Shown: piece after piece, positions 8,941 through 18,568 of the stretch
Layout of the letters: every line of letters begins with the position of its first letter
Numbering within the stretch: position 1 is the first letter of the stretch
The notes under the pieces: model-generated
The model's input: the letters and a program-made list of their open reading frames with translations, nothing else
What the model was told of the DNA's origin: nothing
Database searches by the model: none
NCBI RefSeq assembly: GCF_041821145.1
Contig: NZ_JBGUBC010000002.1
Coordinates: forward strand, 1 to 64,000
Direction of reading: 5' to 3'
Source: Halopenitus sp041821145
GTDB lineage: Archaea > Halobacteriota > Halobacteria > Halobacteriales > Haloferacaceae
DNA length: 64,000 nt
Made by a program: the position numbers and the translations under genes

Positions 8941-9054
8941 TTATCGATTCGTGTTCGACAGCGTAGCGCCACAGTCCGGACACGTCTCGTCGTTCGTCGT
9001 CGCCGGCGCATCACACGCCGGACAGAAGATCCGATCGCACGGGGGTTCGCCCAT
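8941..9054 (-). CDS. Small zinc-ribbon protein
   Basis: 37 residues, with CDRIFCPACDAP followed by CPDCGATL: two CxxC knuckles spaced as in a rubredoxin-like zinc ribbon. The start is the ATG at 9054. It is the size of the stand-alone zinc ribbons common in haloarchaea. Function unknown; protein or nucleic-acid contact is the usual guess. Confidence 0.7.
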   Translation of the reverse strand: MGEPPCDRIFCPACDAPATTNDETCPDCGATLSNTNR

Positions 9055-9127
9055 GGCTGATCGTTTCGGCAGGATCCGAATGAAGATTGTGGCGCGATAG
9101 CTGGTGCCGACCGCGGCGATCGATACC

Positions 9128-10288
9128 CTACGCGTGGCCCTGCTCCGCGAGCGCATCCTCGATGGCTGCGAGCAGATACTCGACGTTCTTCGGACGAGCG
9201 GAGTACCCCATACAGCCGATCCGCCAGATGTCGCCGGCCAGATCGCCGAGTCCCGAGGCGATCTCCAGGTCGTATTCCGCGAGCAGATGGTCGATCACCG
9301 CGGCGTCGTCGATGCCATCGGGAACGCGAACCGCGTTGAGGCTCGGCAGCCAGTACTCGTCGGGCGCGTTCATCTCGAGGCCCAGATCCTGCAGGCCAGC
9401 CTTCAATCCGCCGGCGATCTCGCGGTGGCGTTCCCAGCGGTTCTCGATGCCCTCCTCGGCGACGAGCCGAAGCGCCTCACGGATCGCGTAGACGTTCGTG
9501 ATCGGCGCAGTGTGGTGATAGGACCGATCGTCGCCCCAATAGCCCTCAAGTAGCGAGAGGTCGAGATACCACGATCGGGAATCGGTCTCGCGGTCGAGAA
9601 CCTTGTCCATCGCGCGGTCCGAGAGCGTAAGCGGACTCGCACCCGGCGGACACGAGAGGCACTTTTGGGGCCCCGAGTACGCGACGTCGACGTCCCACTC
9701 GTCGACGCGCAACTCCACGCCGCCAAGCGAGGTCACGCAGTCGGCGATCACGTACGCGTCGTGATCGTGGGCGATCGAGGTGAGTTCGGGAACGTCCGGC
9801 TGGAGAACGCCCGTCGACGTCTCGGCGTGGACGAACCCAAAGACGTCCGGCTGATGTTCCGCGAATGCCGTCTCGACGTCGACCGGATCGAGCGGCTCCC
9901 CCCACGGCGCGTCGACCTCGACGACCTCCCCGCCGGCCCGGCGTGCCATCGAGGCCATCCGTCCGCCGAAGTAGCCGTTCGTCGGGACCAACATCGTGTC
10001 GCCGGGCTCCACGAGGTTGCCGATCGCCGCCTCCATCGAGGCGGATCCGGTCCCCGAGACGGGGATGGTCCATTGGTTGTCGGTCCGGAAGGTGTAACGC
10101 ATCAGCTCTTGGACCTCGTTCATGATCTCGATGAACGAGGGATCGAGGTGACCAACGAGCGGCGTGCTCATCGCCCGCAGGACGCGCGGGTGGACATCGC
10201 TGGGGCCCGGACCCATCAGCGTTCGGTCGGGTGGCGTCAGTTCTCCGATCTGCGGCGCGTCCTCGGGTGTCCCCGGTGAGTCGGACAT
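9128..10288 (-). CDS. PLP-dependent class V aminotransferase (serine/alanine-glyoxylate type)
   Basis: 386 residues, normal for the family. The PLP lysine sits in AYSGPQKCLSCPPG near residue 208. Upstream are the phosphate-site SGTGSASMEAAIGN and the conserved Asp in VIADCVTSLGG. The opening GELTPPDRTLMGPGPSDVHPRVL is typical of serine-pyruvate or alanine-glyoxylate aminotransferases. The reaction transfers an amino group between an amino acid (Ser or Ala) and glyoxylate or pyruvate. The ATG at 10288 was chosen because similarity begins just after it; the frame continues upstream antisense to the next gene. Confidence 0.9.
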   Translation of the reverse strand: MSDSPGTPEDAPQIGELTPPDRTLMGPGPSDVHPRVLRAMSTPLVGHLDPSFIEIMNEVQELMRYTFRTDNQWTIPVSGTGSASMEAAIGNLVEPGDTMLVPTNGYFGGRMASMARRAGGEVVEVDAPWGEPLDPVDVETAFAEHQPDVFGFVHAETSTGVLQPDVPELTSIAHDHDAYVIADCVTSLGGVELRVDEWDVDVAYSGPQKCLSCPPGASPLTLSDRAMDKVLDRETDSRSWYLDLSLLEGYWGDDRSYHHTAPITNVYAIREALRLVAEEGIENRWERHREIAGGLKAGLQDLGLEMNAPDEYWLPSLNAVRVPDGIDDAAVIDHLLAEYDLEIASGLGDLAGDIWRIGCMGYSARPKNVEYLLAAIEDALAEQGHA

Positions 10289-10417
10289 GCCTTCGGCTAC
10301 CGAGCGACGGGTAAAAAGTTCGACGGAGAGTGATTCGGGACTGAGATGTTTCGCCGGCGACGCCGAAACTGATCGAGACCCCGGAACTTCTTGTAGCGGC
10401 GCGGCCGAGTGACGGCC

Positions 10418-11611
10418 ATGCAGACAGTCGTTCTCGCCGCGGGAGAGGGCACGCGAATGCGACCGTTGACCGCCGATCGACCGAAGCCGATGTTGCCGGT
10501 CGCGGGAAAGCCGCTCGTCGCCCACACCGTCGAGACCGCCATCGCGGCGGGCGCTTCCCGGATCGTTCTCGTCGTCGGTTACGAGGCCGACGCGGTCCGA
10601 ACGTACTTCGAGGAGGCTGACGCCGATCTCGACGTTCCGGTGACCTTCGTCACTCAGGATCGACGACGCGGGACTGCCGATGCGGTCGCCAGCGCCGTCC
10701 CGGCGCTCGATGACGGCCCTTTCGCCGTACTCAACGGCGACGCGCTCTATGAGGTCGCAGACCTCCGCTCGTTGTTCGAGTCCGGTCCCGCGGTCGGCTC
10801 GTATCGCGTCGAGAACCCCTCCGCCTATGGCGTGCTCGAACGTGGCGAACGAGGCTATCTCGAAGGCGTGATCGAGAAGCCGGACGACCCGCCCTCGAAT
10901 CTGATAAACACCGGCGCATACGTCTTTCCGGCCGAGACACGGGATCGGCTCGACGTCGCCGAAAGCGATCGCGGCGAACTCGAGTTGACGGACGCGCTCC
11001 AGCGCGCCTGTGAGTCCGTTGACGTCGACGTCGTTCCGGTCGATCGGTGGCTCGACGTCGGCCGACCGTGGGAGCTCCTCGAGGCGAACGAATGGAAACT
11101 TGCGGACCTCGACACCCGTGTCCGAGGAACGGTGCACCCGGATGCGACGATCACCGGCGACGTCGTGATCGAGGACGGTGCGCGGATCAAATCCGGCGTC
11201 GTGATCGACGGACCGGCATACGTGTCCGCGGGCGCGACGGTCGGACCGAACGCGTACGTTCGAGGTGCGACGTATCTCGGTGCGGATACCAAGATCGGTC
11301 ACGCGGTCGAGGTCAAAAACAGCGTCGTCGACGACGGATCGAGCCTCGGTCACCTCTCGTATCTCGGCGACAGCGTGCTCGGACGCAATGTGAACTTCGG
11401 GGCGGGCACCAACGTCGCGAACCTCCGTCACGACGGGAACTCGGTCGCGTTCACGGTGAAGGGGGACCGCGTCTCAACGGGCCGACGGAAGTTCGGCGTC
11501 GTCTGCGGGGACCGCGTCAAGACTGGGATCGACACGTCGATCAACGCCGGCGTCCGTCTCGACACGGAGACGACCACCGGACCGGGCGAGACCATCACTC
11601 GGGATCGGTGA
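10418..11611 (+). CDS. glmU: Bifunctional sugar-1-phosphate nucleotidylyltransferase/acetyltransferase, archaeal GlmU type
   Basis: 397 residues. The N-terminal half is a nucleotidyltransferase with LAAGEGTRMRPLTADRPKPM at residues 5-24 (signature loop and catalytic Lys) and VLNGDALYEV for metal binding. The C-terminal half (from about residue 235) is a left-handed beta helix with hexapeptide turns. In archaeal GlmU proteins these make UDP-GlcNAc from glucosamine-1-phosphate, acetyl-CoA and UTP. A GTG three codons upstream is possible, but the ATG at 10418 fits family starts. A paralogue and glmS follow on the same strand. Confidence 0.88.
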   Translation: MQTVVLAAGEGTRMRPLTADRPKPMLPVAGKPLVAHTVETAIAAGASRIVLVVGYEADAVRTYFEEADADLDVPVTFVTQDRRRGTADAVASAVPALDDGPFAVLNGDALYEVADLRSLFESGPAVGSYRVENPSAYGVLERGERGYLEGVIEKPDDPPSNLINTGAYVFPAETRDRLDVAESDRGELELTDALQRACESVDVDVVPVDRWLDVGRPWELLEANEWKLADLDTRVRGTVHPDATITGDVVIEDGARIKSGVVIDGPAYVSAGATVGPNAYVRGATYLGADTKIGHAVEVKNSVVDDGSSLGHLSYLGDSVLGRNVNFGAGTNVANLRHDGNSVAFTVKGDRVSTGRRKFGVVCGDRVKTGIDTSINAGVRLDTETTTGPGETITRDR

Positions 11612-11662
11612 GTCCCGTCGCGGGGATCCTTTCTTGGAATCGAATTCCGCGGCACCCACCAG

Positions 11663-11668
11663 ATATAT
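11663..11668 (+). promoter_or_regulatory. TATA box before the second nucleotidylyltransferase
   Basis: ATATAT lies about 33 bp before the ATG at 11699, so the second gene and glmS may be transcribed from here with a short leader. Confidence 0.5.
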
Positions 11669-11698
11669 CACCGACTCTCACCTGTCGTGAACCGGAAC

Positions 11699-12922
11699 AT
11701 GTCACGGAACCCCCCCGAGTCGAACGCGGGCCCGGAAACCGCCGTCGTGCTCGCCGCCGGCGAGGGGCGACGGCTACGCCCGCTTACCGCCCACCGGCCG
11801 AAGCCGATGCTTCCGGCCGCAACGCGGCCGATCCTCGAACACGTCCTCGACGCACTCGTCGACGCCGACGTGAGGGACATCCACCTCATCGTCGGCTACG
11901 GCGGTGACCGCGTCCGATCACACGTCGGCGACGAGTACCGTGGTGTCGGAGTTACCTATCACGAACAGACCCACCAACTCGGCAGCGGACACGCGCTGTT
12001 GCAGGCCCGGGAGGCGATCGAGACGCCGTTCCTCGTCGTCAACGGTGACCAGATCGTCGACACGGAGATGGTCGCCGAGGTTCGGACGGGTCACGGACAC
12101 GGGGCGGGGCCGGCCACCATCGCGGTCGTCGAGGCCGACAGAGCCCCACAGTACGGTGCCGTCGCGATCGAGGCCGGCCAGGTGACGAAACTCCTCGAGC
12201 AACCGGGCGGAGATGACTATCGACTGCTCAATGCGGGCGTGTACGCGCTCGAACCGGAGATCTTCGGGACCCTCGACTCGGTCGACCCACGCGACGGATC
12301 GATCCTATTGCCCGACGCCATCGCAAAACTGGTTTCGGAGGGGGCGAACGTGCAGGCAGTCCAAACCGATGCGTACTGGCGAGACGCCACCTATCCGTGG
12401 GATCTGCGGACGCTGACGCGGGAGATCCTCTCCAATCGCGACGTATCGCTACCGGAGGTTCGTCGGAATGTCTACGTCGCCGACGACGCGCGGATCCACG
12501 GGACTGCGACGCTCGTTCCTCCGGTTGCGATCGACGAGGGCGTTGTCGTTCGTGCCGGGGCCGTGGTCGGTCCACACGCCGCAATCGGAACCGGCTCCAC
12601 GATCGGCTCGGGCGCGGTCGTCCGTGATACGGTGGTGGATGCCGATGGCCGCATCGGCTCGAACGCGACCGTCGTCGATCTCGTTTCCGGGGAGAACGTC
12701 CACGTCGGCGCAGGCGCCACGATTCCGGGCGGACCGGGAGATGTGCGACGAGGAACGAGAATTCACGAGGCAGTCGAGATCGGTGCAGTCCTCGCCGATC
12801 GTGGCGAACTCGGCGGCGGCTCGGTCACGGAACCGGGCACGATCATCGGCCATGACGCGCGCGTCGGACCGGGCGCGACCGTAGACGGCGAGATCGATTC
12901 CGAAAGCGAGGTGGTCCGGTAA
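11699..12922 (+). CDS. Second sugar nucleotidylyltransferase with left-handed beta helix (GlmU paralogue)
   Basis: 407 residues, with the same two-domain plan as the preceding gene. The signature loop LAAGEGRRLRPLTAHRPKPM and VVNGDQIVD are intact. The C-terminal part from about residue 240 shows hexapeptide repeats (ATLVPPVAIDEGVVVRAGAV). It probably activates a hexose- or hexosamine-1-phosphate. Its stop TAA shares one base with the glmS ATG, implying translational coupling and a role in the same pathway. Substrate could equally be glucose-1-phosphate. Confidence 0.85.
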   Translation: MSRNPPESNAGPETAVVLAAGEGRRLRPLTAHRPKPMLPAATRPILEHVLDALVDADVRDIHLIVGYGGDRVRSHVGDEYRGVGVTYHEQTHQLGSGHALLQAREAIETPFLVVNGDQIVDTEMVAEVRTGHGHGAGPATIAVVEADRAPQYGAVAIEAGQVTKLLEQPGGDDYRLLNAGVYALEPEIFGTLDSVDPRDGSILLPDAIAKLVSEGANVQAVQTDAYWRDATYPWDLRTLTREILSNRDVSLPEVRRNVYVADDARIHGTATLVPPVAIDEGVVVRAGAVVGPHAAIGTGSTIGSGAVVRDTVVDADGRIGSNATVVDLVSGENVHVGAGATIPGGPGDVRRGTRIHEAVEIGAVLADRGELGGGSVTEPGTIIGHDARVGPGATVDGEIDSESEVVR

Positions 12923-14745
12923 TGTGCGGGATCGTCGGCTGTATGGGCTGTCCGAACGGGACGCTGGAGACCCTGATGGACGGGCTGGGTAATCTGGAGT
13001 ATCGTGGCTACGACTCTGCGGGCGTCGCGCTCGGACCCGTTCTGGAGACTCGAAAACGGGCGGGCGAACTCGATGAGCTTCGGAAAACGGTAGCCGAGGA
13101 GCCGCCGACCGGCGATTTCGGAGTCGGGCATACCCGCTGGAGCACGCACGGTCCGCCCGCCGACCGGAACGCACACCCACATACCGACGAATCGGGGCGA
13201 GTCGCAGTGGTTCACAACGGGATCATCGAGAATTATCAACGGATCCGAGACGAACTGGAGGCGGAGGGCGTCACCTTCACGAGCGAGACGGACACGGAAG
13301 TCGTTCCCCACCTCATCGCCCGCGAACTCGAGAGCGGATCGGACGCCACGAATGGGGATGGCGGATGCTCGCCCGCCGATGCCTTCCACGCGGTCGTGGA
13401 TCGCCTCGAGGGGAGTTACGCGCTCTGTGTCGTGGTCGATGGCCACGAGGCGATCTTTGCCGCGAGACAGGGATCGCCGCTCGTGATGGGCGTCGACGAG
13501 CGTGCGACGTATCTCGCAAGCGACGTTCCGGCTTTCATCGAGCGGACGCGGGATGTCGTCTTTCTGGAGGACGGCCAGCGGGTTGAACTTCGACCGGACG
13601 ACTGGACGGTAATGGACGCGGACCGATCCCCGGTCGAAGTCTCGGTCGAAACGGTCGAATACACCGCTGAGGCGACCGGGAAGAGTGGCTACGACCACTA
13701 CATGCTAAAGGAGATCAACGAGCAACCCGACGCGCTTCGACAGTGTCTTTCCGGACGTCTCGACGAGCTCGACGGAACGATCGAGATCGAGGAGCTCTCC
13801 GACCTCGAGGAGCCGACTTCCGTACAGATCGTGGCCTGTGGGACGTCATACCACGCAGCAGTGTACGCCGCGACGTTGTTGCGTGGGGCGGGCGTGCCGG
13901 CCGCGGCACACCTCGCGAGCGAGTACGCAACCGCGCCGGCGCCGCTTGGCAAGGGAACGCTCGTCATCGGAGTCACCCAAAGCGGAGAGACCGCGGACAC
14001 CCTCGCTGCGCTTCGGGAGGCGCGCGCGAGGGGCGCGAGGACGCTGGCGGTGACGAACCAGGTAAACTCGACGGCGGCTCGCGAGTGCGACGACGTCGTC
14101 TACATCCGGGCGGGCCCCGAGATCGGGGTCGCCGCGACGAAGACGTTCTCCTCCCAACTGATGGCCACCCTCCTGTTGACGGAGGATCTCGTCGGTCTCG
14201 CCGAAGATCTCGATCCACTCATCGAGGCACTCCGGGATCTCCCCGGTGCTATACAGACGGTTCTCGACACCACCGATGCCCGCGAGGTCGCCGCGGAGAT
14301 CGCCGATTCGGACGCCTACTTCTTCATCGGTCGAGACAGACAGTTCCCGGTCGCACTGGAAGGCGCGTTGAAATGTAAGGAGATAAGCTACGAGCACGCG
14401 GAGGGGTTTGCCGCCGGAGAGCTGAAACACGGACCGTTGGCGCTTGTCACGCCCGCTACACCGGTGTTCGCGATCGTCACCGGCGATGGCGAGCGCGCCC
14501 GAAAGACGATCGGGAACATAAAGGAAGTCGAGGCGCGCGACGCGCCGGTCGTGGCCGTGACGGACGGTCGTTCGGAGGCGGAACGATACGCCGATCTCGT
14601 TCTCGAGATCCCCGAGACACATCCGCTTACCGCGCCCGTGTTGACCAACGTGCAACTGCAGCTCGTGTCCTATCACCTCGCCAACGATCTGGGCCGACCG
14701 ATCGACAAGCCACGAAACCTCGCAAAGAGCGTGACTGTGGAGTGA
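12922..14745 (+). CDS. glmS: Glutamine--fructose-6-phosphate aminotransferase (isomerizing)
   Basis: 607 residues. Cys2 (MCGIVGCMG) is the glutaminase nucleophile, followed by RGYDSAGVAL and TRWSTHGPP of the Ntn domain (residues 1-245). Two SIS domains follow, with CGTSYHAA, TQSGETADT and ALEGALKCKEISYEHAEGF, and the C-terminal NLAKSVTVE tail that closes the active site. It converts fructose-6-phosphate and glutamine to glucosamine-6-phosphate, the entry step to UDP-GlcNAc. An acidic insert (residues 135-152) near the glutaminase end is probably a haloarchaeal loop. Confidence 0.96.
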   Translation: MCGIVGCMGCPNGTLETLMDGLGNLEYRGYDSAGVALGPVLETRKRAGELDELRKTVAEEPPTGDFGVGHTRWSTHGPPADRNAHPHTDESGRVAVVHNGIIENYQRIRDELEAEGVTFTSETDTEVVPHLIARELESGSDATNGDGGCSPADAFHAVVDRLEGSYALCVVVDGHEAIFAARQGSPLVMGVDERATYLASDVPAFIERTRDVVFLEDGQRVELRPDDWTVMDADRSPVEVSVETVEYTAEATGKSGYDHYMLKEINEQPDALRQCLSGRLDELDGTIEIEELSDLEEPTSVQIVACGTSYHAAVYAATLLRGAGVPAAAHLASEYATAPAPLGKGTLVIGVTQSGETADTLAALREARARGARTLAVTNQVNSTAARECDDVVYIRAGPEIGVAATKTFSSQLMATLLLTEDLVGLAEDLDPLIEALRDLPGAIQTVLDTTDAREVAAEIADSDAYFFIGRDRQFPVALEGALKCKEISYEHAEGFAAGELKHGPLALVTPATPVFAIVTGDGERARKTIGNIKEVEARDAPVVAVTDGRSEAERYADLVLEIPETHPLTAPVLTNVQLQLVSYHLANDLGRPIDKPRNLAKSVTVE

Positions 14746-14793
14746 TCGGCGGGTCTCCGACGAGACGGAGCCCCACGGGTCCGACTCACAATT

Positions 14794-14800
14794 CCTATAC
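14794..14800 (+). promoter_or_regulatory. TATA box of the traB-like gene
   Basis: CCTATAC is centred 28 bp before the ATG at 14825, consistent with a leaderless transcript. Confidence 0.5.
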
Positions 14801-14824
14801 GGCGGGATCGACTATCGAGTAGCA

Positions 14825-16585
14825 ATGCCCGAAACGCCGGATCGATCCGGGGACCCGACCGTAACGCCCCTGGACGAACCGCCATCCTCTCCGTCAGCAG
14901 CCACTGGAGAGACGCCGAAGCCGGGATCGGTGACCGTCGTCGGAACCGCTCACGTCTCCTCGGAGAGCGTCACCGAGGTCGAAGAGACGATAGATCGCGA
15001 GCGCCCGGACGTCGTCGCAGTCGAACTCGACGAAGGGCGATATCGCCAGCTTCAGGGGGGAACGCCCGACGATCTCGACGCCAGTGATCTCCTGCGTGGC
15101 AACACCGTCTTTCAGTTCCTCGCCTACTGGATGCTGTCGTACGTCCAGTCCCAGTTGGGCGAACGGTTCGATATCGAGCCTGGCGCGGATATGATGGCCG
15201 CCGTCGAGACCGCCCAGTCGCTGGGGCTCGACGTCGCGTTGGTCGACCGCGACATTCAGACGACTATCCAGCGGTTCTGGGCCCGCATGACCATCCTGGA
15301 GAAGCTCCGTATGGTCGGTGGACTCGCCTTCGGCATCACCGATCCGCGGATCGTCGGGGTGACGATCGGACTGATCGTGGGGATTCTCGTTGGTCCCGCG
15401 ATCGCGTTATTCGGCGGCTCGATCGGCGTCACCGAAGTCCTCCTCACCCGGGTTGCCGGCGGCGTACTCGTAGGAGGCGTGATCGCGTATCTCTTCGAGA
15501 GAGGATCGCCGATCGTCTCCGATCCCGACGATCGATTGTTCGTCGCGCTTGGAACCGGAATCGCGACCGCGATGGTGGTTGCGGGGACCGGCGTTCTCGA
15601 TGGCCCGCTCAATGCCGTGTTCAGCCAGTTTACCATCCGTGCGATCGGCAGCCTTGGACTTGGCCTGCTTTCCGGAGTGGGCGTCGGACTCGTCATTGCC
15701 TCACTCATCGGACTCCTCGGTGGTAACGAGTTGCAAACCGAGGAGGGGATCGACGGATTGGACGTCGAGGACCTCACGGATGCGGATGTCGTGACCATGA
15801 TGATGGAGGAGTTCCGGCAGTTTTCCCCCGGCGGTGCCGAAGCCCTGATCGACGAACGTGACGCCTTCATCGCGCACCGGCTCGTCGCGCTCCGCGAGCA
15901 GGGCTTCGACGTCGTTGCCGTCGTCGGCGCGGGGCACAGACAAGGGATCGAATCATATCTGGAAGACTCCTCGCGTCTCCCGGCAATGGAGACGCTCGTC
16001 GGCCACGAGCGAAACGCCGGACGCGGGATCCCGTGGGGAACGATCATCGGGTACGGCATCACGGTCGTGTTCGTCGCGTTCTTCCTCCTGCTCGCGATGG
16101 CGGGCGTCCAACGGGGGTATCTCCTGCGGGTGTTCGCTGCGTGGTTCGCGATCAACGCCGCCTTTGCGTTCACGTTTGCTAAGCTGGCCGGGGCACGCTG
16201 GACGTCCGCCGGGGTCGGCGGCGCGGTCGCGTGGATGACGTCGATCAACCCGATGCTCGCGCCCGGCTGGTTCGCCGGATGGGTCGAGCTTCGGAGCCTG
16301 TCGGTCAACGTAAGCGATATCGCCACGCTCAACGAGGTCATCTCCGATGAGACGAAACCGATGTCCCGGATCATCTCCGAGATGTTCGAGGTTCCCCTGT
16401 TTCGGCTCATCATGATCGTCGCGATGACGAACGTGGGAAGCGTCGTCGCGAGCTTCCTGTTCGCGACGTATCTACTGCCGCTGTTCGGTGCCGAACTCGG
16501 CGGAATCGACGGCGTCTCCCGATTGATGATCGAGGGAGCACGCCAAAGTGCGGAGACGATCTGGGAGGTGCTCGTAACGCGATGA
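14825..16585 (+). CDS. TraB/PrgY-family membrane protein
   Basis: 586 residues. GTAHVSSESV at residues 40-49 and VVAVELDEGRYRQL are the TraB N-terminal motifs; VVAVVGAGHRQGI near residue 367 is the second conserved motif. The soluble domain is interrupted and followed by hydrophobic segments (about residues 180-300 and 400-570). Bacterial PrgY/TraB members limit peptide pheromone activity, and the fold relates to metalloproteases of the EreA/ChaN superfamily; the archaeal role is unknown. The last four bases overlap the start of a site-2 protease gene, so the two products may act together on membrane proteins or peptides. Confidence 0.88.
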   Translation: MPETPDRSGDPTVTPLDEPPSSPSAATGETPKPGSVTVVGTAHVSSESVTEVEETIDRERPDVVAVELDEGRYRQLQGGTPDDLDASDLLRGNTVFQFLAYWMLSYVQSQLGERFDIEPGADMMAAVETAQSLGLDVALVDRDIQTTIQRFWARMTILEKLRMVGGLAFGITDPRIVGVTIGLIVGILVGPAIALFGGSIGVTEVLLTRVAGGVLVGGVIAYLFERGSPIVSDPDDRLFVALGTGIATAMVVAGTGVLDGPLNAVFSQFTIRAIGSLGLGLLSGVGVGLVIASLIGLLGGNELQTEEGIDGLDVEDLTDADVVTMMMEEFRQFSPGGAEALIDERDAFIAHRLVALREQGFDVVAVVGAGHRQGIESYLEDSSRLPAMETLVGHERNAGRGIPWGTIIGYGITVVFVAFFLLLAMAGVQRGYLLRVFAAWFAINAAFAFTFAKLAGARWTSAGVGGAVAWMTSINPMLAPGWFAGWVELRSLSVNVSDIATLNEVISDETKPMSRIISEMFEVPLFRLIMIVAMTNVGSVVASFLFATYLLPLFGAELGGIDGVSRLMIEGARQSAETIWEVLVTR

Positions 16586-17250
16586 CTGCCCGACAAAATT
16601 CCCGTGGCGTCCGGATCGGGGGCCTTCAGTTCAGCGGCACCGAACTCAAGGATCTCCTGGTGGCCTGGATAGCACTCGGTATCGCTTTCGCGATCTTCTT
16701 CGAGGGAGGTGCGGGGGCGATCGGGTCGCTGCTTTCGCCTACCGGCATCGTCCTGGTGTTCGTCAGTCTGGCAACCGCCGGCGTGGCGTTTCTGTTTCAC
16801 GAGGTCGGACACAAGGTCGTCGCGGTTCGATACGACCAGATCGCCGAGTTTCGGGCGGATCACGGAATGTTGTTTCTGGCGGTGATGTCCGCCCTTCTCG
16901 GATTCATCTTCGCCGCGCCCGGCGCGGTTCATCACCGAGGACGGATCACCCACCGCGAACACGGCCACATTGCGCTGGCAGGCCCGGCCGTGAACCTCGT
17001 GTTGAGCGTCGTGTTCGTGCCGATACTGTTCATCGGGTTCGCGACCGCTTCGGATATCCTGTCCGTGCTCGGCGCGCGTGGGGTCGCGATCAACCTGTTT
17101 CTCGCGGCATTCAACCTGATTCCGTATGGTCCCCTCGACGGGCGGACCGTGATCACCTGGAGTAAACCCGTCTGGGCGATCACGTTCGCCGTTTCGGCGA
17201 TCGCGACGGTCGGCTTTCTGATCTCGGGGGCCGGCGTGTACGCGTTCTGA
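16582..17250 (+). CDS. Site-2 protease family metalloprotease (M50)
   Basis: 222 residues, mostly membrane. FHEVGHK at residues 72-78 supplies the HExxH zinc site, and FNLIPYGPLDG near residue 181 the second motif with the metal-binding Asp. The family cuts substrates inside the membrane. There is no PDZ domain. The ATG overlaps the traB-like stop (ATGA), a strong sign of coupling. The likely job is proteolysis of a membrane-bound factor, with its partner upstream. Confidence 0.92.
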   Translation: MTARQNSRGVRIGGLQFSGTELKDLLVAWIALGIAFAIFFEGGAGAIGSLLSPTGIVLVFVSLATAGVAFLFHEVGHKVVAVRYDQIAEFRADHGMLFLAVMSALLGFIFAAPGAVHHRGRITHREHGHIALAGPAVNLVLSVVFVPILFIGFATASDILSVLGARGVAINLFLAAFNLIPYGPLDGRTVITWSKPVWAITFAVSAIATVGFLISGAGVYAF

Positions 17251-17347
17251 TTCGGAGCGCGACCAGCGACGATCGAGCGAGCGGTCACACTCGCTATCCC
17301 CGCCGGCAAGCGGTGTGTTTTTCCACCGGCGCGCCACCTTCACGACT

Positions 17348-18337
17348 ATGAGCGACGAGGAGACCACGAACGAGGAGAAACCGAGACTCACGTACGCGGA
17401 CACCGGAGTCGACATCGACGCGAGCGAGGCCGCGACGGCGGCGCTCGTCGATGCGGTCGGCGACTCGAAGGGCGATTACGCCGGATTGCTCGACATCGGG
17501 GACCGATATCTGGCGCTTGCGACCGATGGAGTTGGAACGAAACTGCTCGTAGCCGAGGCGCTTGACGACTACTCCACGATCGGCATCGACTGCATCGCGA
17601 TGAACGTCAACGACCTCGTGGCTGCGGGGGTTCGACCGGTCGCATTCGTCGATTACCTCGCGGTGGAGGAGCCGGACGAGACCTTCGCCGAACAGGTCGG
17701 AGATGGACTCGCCGTCGGCGCGGAACGTGCCGACATCGAGCTGATCGGCGGCGAAACGGCCGTGATGCCCGAAGTGGTCCGTGGACTCGATCTTGCCGGA
17801 ACCTGTGCGGGTCTCGCCGCGAAGGGTGCCGTCTTCGAAGGCGTCGCCGAACCGGGCGATGCGATCGTCGGGTGGCCGTCCTCCGGGATTCACTCCAACG
17901 GATTGACACTCGCTCGCGAGGCGGCGACGCGAAACCACTCCTACACGGATCCCTTCCCGTATGACGGCTATTCGACGATCGGAGAAGCTCTCCTAGAGCC
18001 GACCAGGATCTACACCGATCTCCTTGACCCGCTTCGCGAACACGGCGCTCGTGGCGCCGCTCACGTCACCGGCGGTGGATGGGGGAACCTCGAACGGCTC
18101 GGCGAGAACCGCTATGCGATCGACGACCCCTACGATCCACAGTCGGTCTTCGAGTTCGTGCGAACGGAGGGGAACGTCTCCGCTGAGGAGATGCATCGAA
18201 CGTTCAACATGGGGACGGGATTCGTCGCCGCGATCGATCCGGATCGGGCCAAGGAGTTGGCCGACGCGAGCGACGGTCGCGTGATCGGTCACGTCGAGGA
18301 CGGGGACGGCGTGGCGATCCGCGGACTCGAACTCTGA
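17348..18337 (+). CDS. purM: Phosphoribosylformylglycinamidine cyclo-ligase
   Basis: 329 residues. LTYADTGVDIDA opens the protein, ALATDGVGTKLLVAE is the ATP-binding segment, and IGIDCIAMNVNDLVAAG, GGETAVMPEV and HVTGGGWGNLERL follow in order. It closes the imidazole ring (FGAM to AIR) in purine synthesis. The ATG at 17348 was chosen over an in-frame ATG 11 codons earlier because the acidic family N-terminus starts here. guaB of the same pathway is 30 kb away. Confidence 0.96.
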   Translation: MSDEETTNEEKPRLTYADTGVDIDASEAATAALVDAVGDSKGDYAGLLDIGDRYLALATDGVGTKLLVAEALDDYSTIGIDCIAMNVNDLVAAGVRPVAFVDYLAVEEPDETFAEQVGDGLAVGAERADIELIGGETAVMPEVVRGLDLAGTCAGLAAKGAVFEGVAEPGDAIVGWPSSGIHSNGLTLAREAATRNHSYTDPFPYDGYSTIGEALLEPTRIYTDLLDPLREHGARGAAHVTGGGWGNLERLGENRYAIDDPYDPQSVFEFVRTEGNVSAEEMHRTFNMGTGFVAAIDPDRAKELADASDGRVIGHVEDGDGVAIRGLEL

Positions 18338-18568
18338 GGCGCAGGTCGGACGGGAAAGCTGTCGCTTCCGGGAACATGGCGAACAGGGCACACGGCACAC
18401 CGCTCCATCCCGGCACGTGCCACACCCGCCTTGACCGAGGATAGGTCGATCGTCAACGCACGCGGGGGCTGGCGCGCAATCGGTGATAAACCTGGCTGGA
18501 GAGTAGTGGAGGGAGGAGCACGAACGGAGACCGGCCGTCGATGATGTCGTCGTTACGCGCCGTTCGAC

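Noticed and set aside
8687..8983. Minus-strand frame containing GRDLNPRPTD
   Set aside because: This peptide is the classic reverse reading of a tRNA; the frame overlaps tRNA-Lys and has no family features.
15256..17415. 719-codon antisense frame across the TraB and site-2 protease genes
   Set aside because: It is Ser/Pro/Thr/Arg-rich, mirrors the GC3 bias of the real genes, and has no motif; long antisense frames are expected in high-GC DNA.
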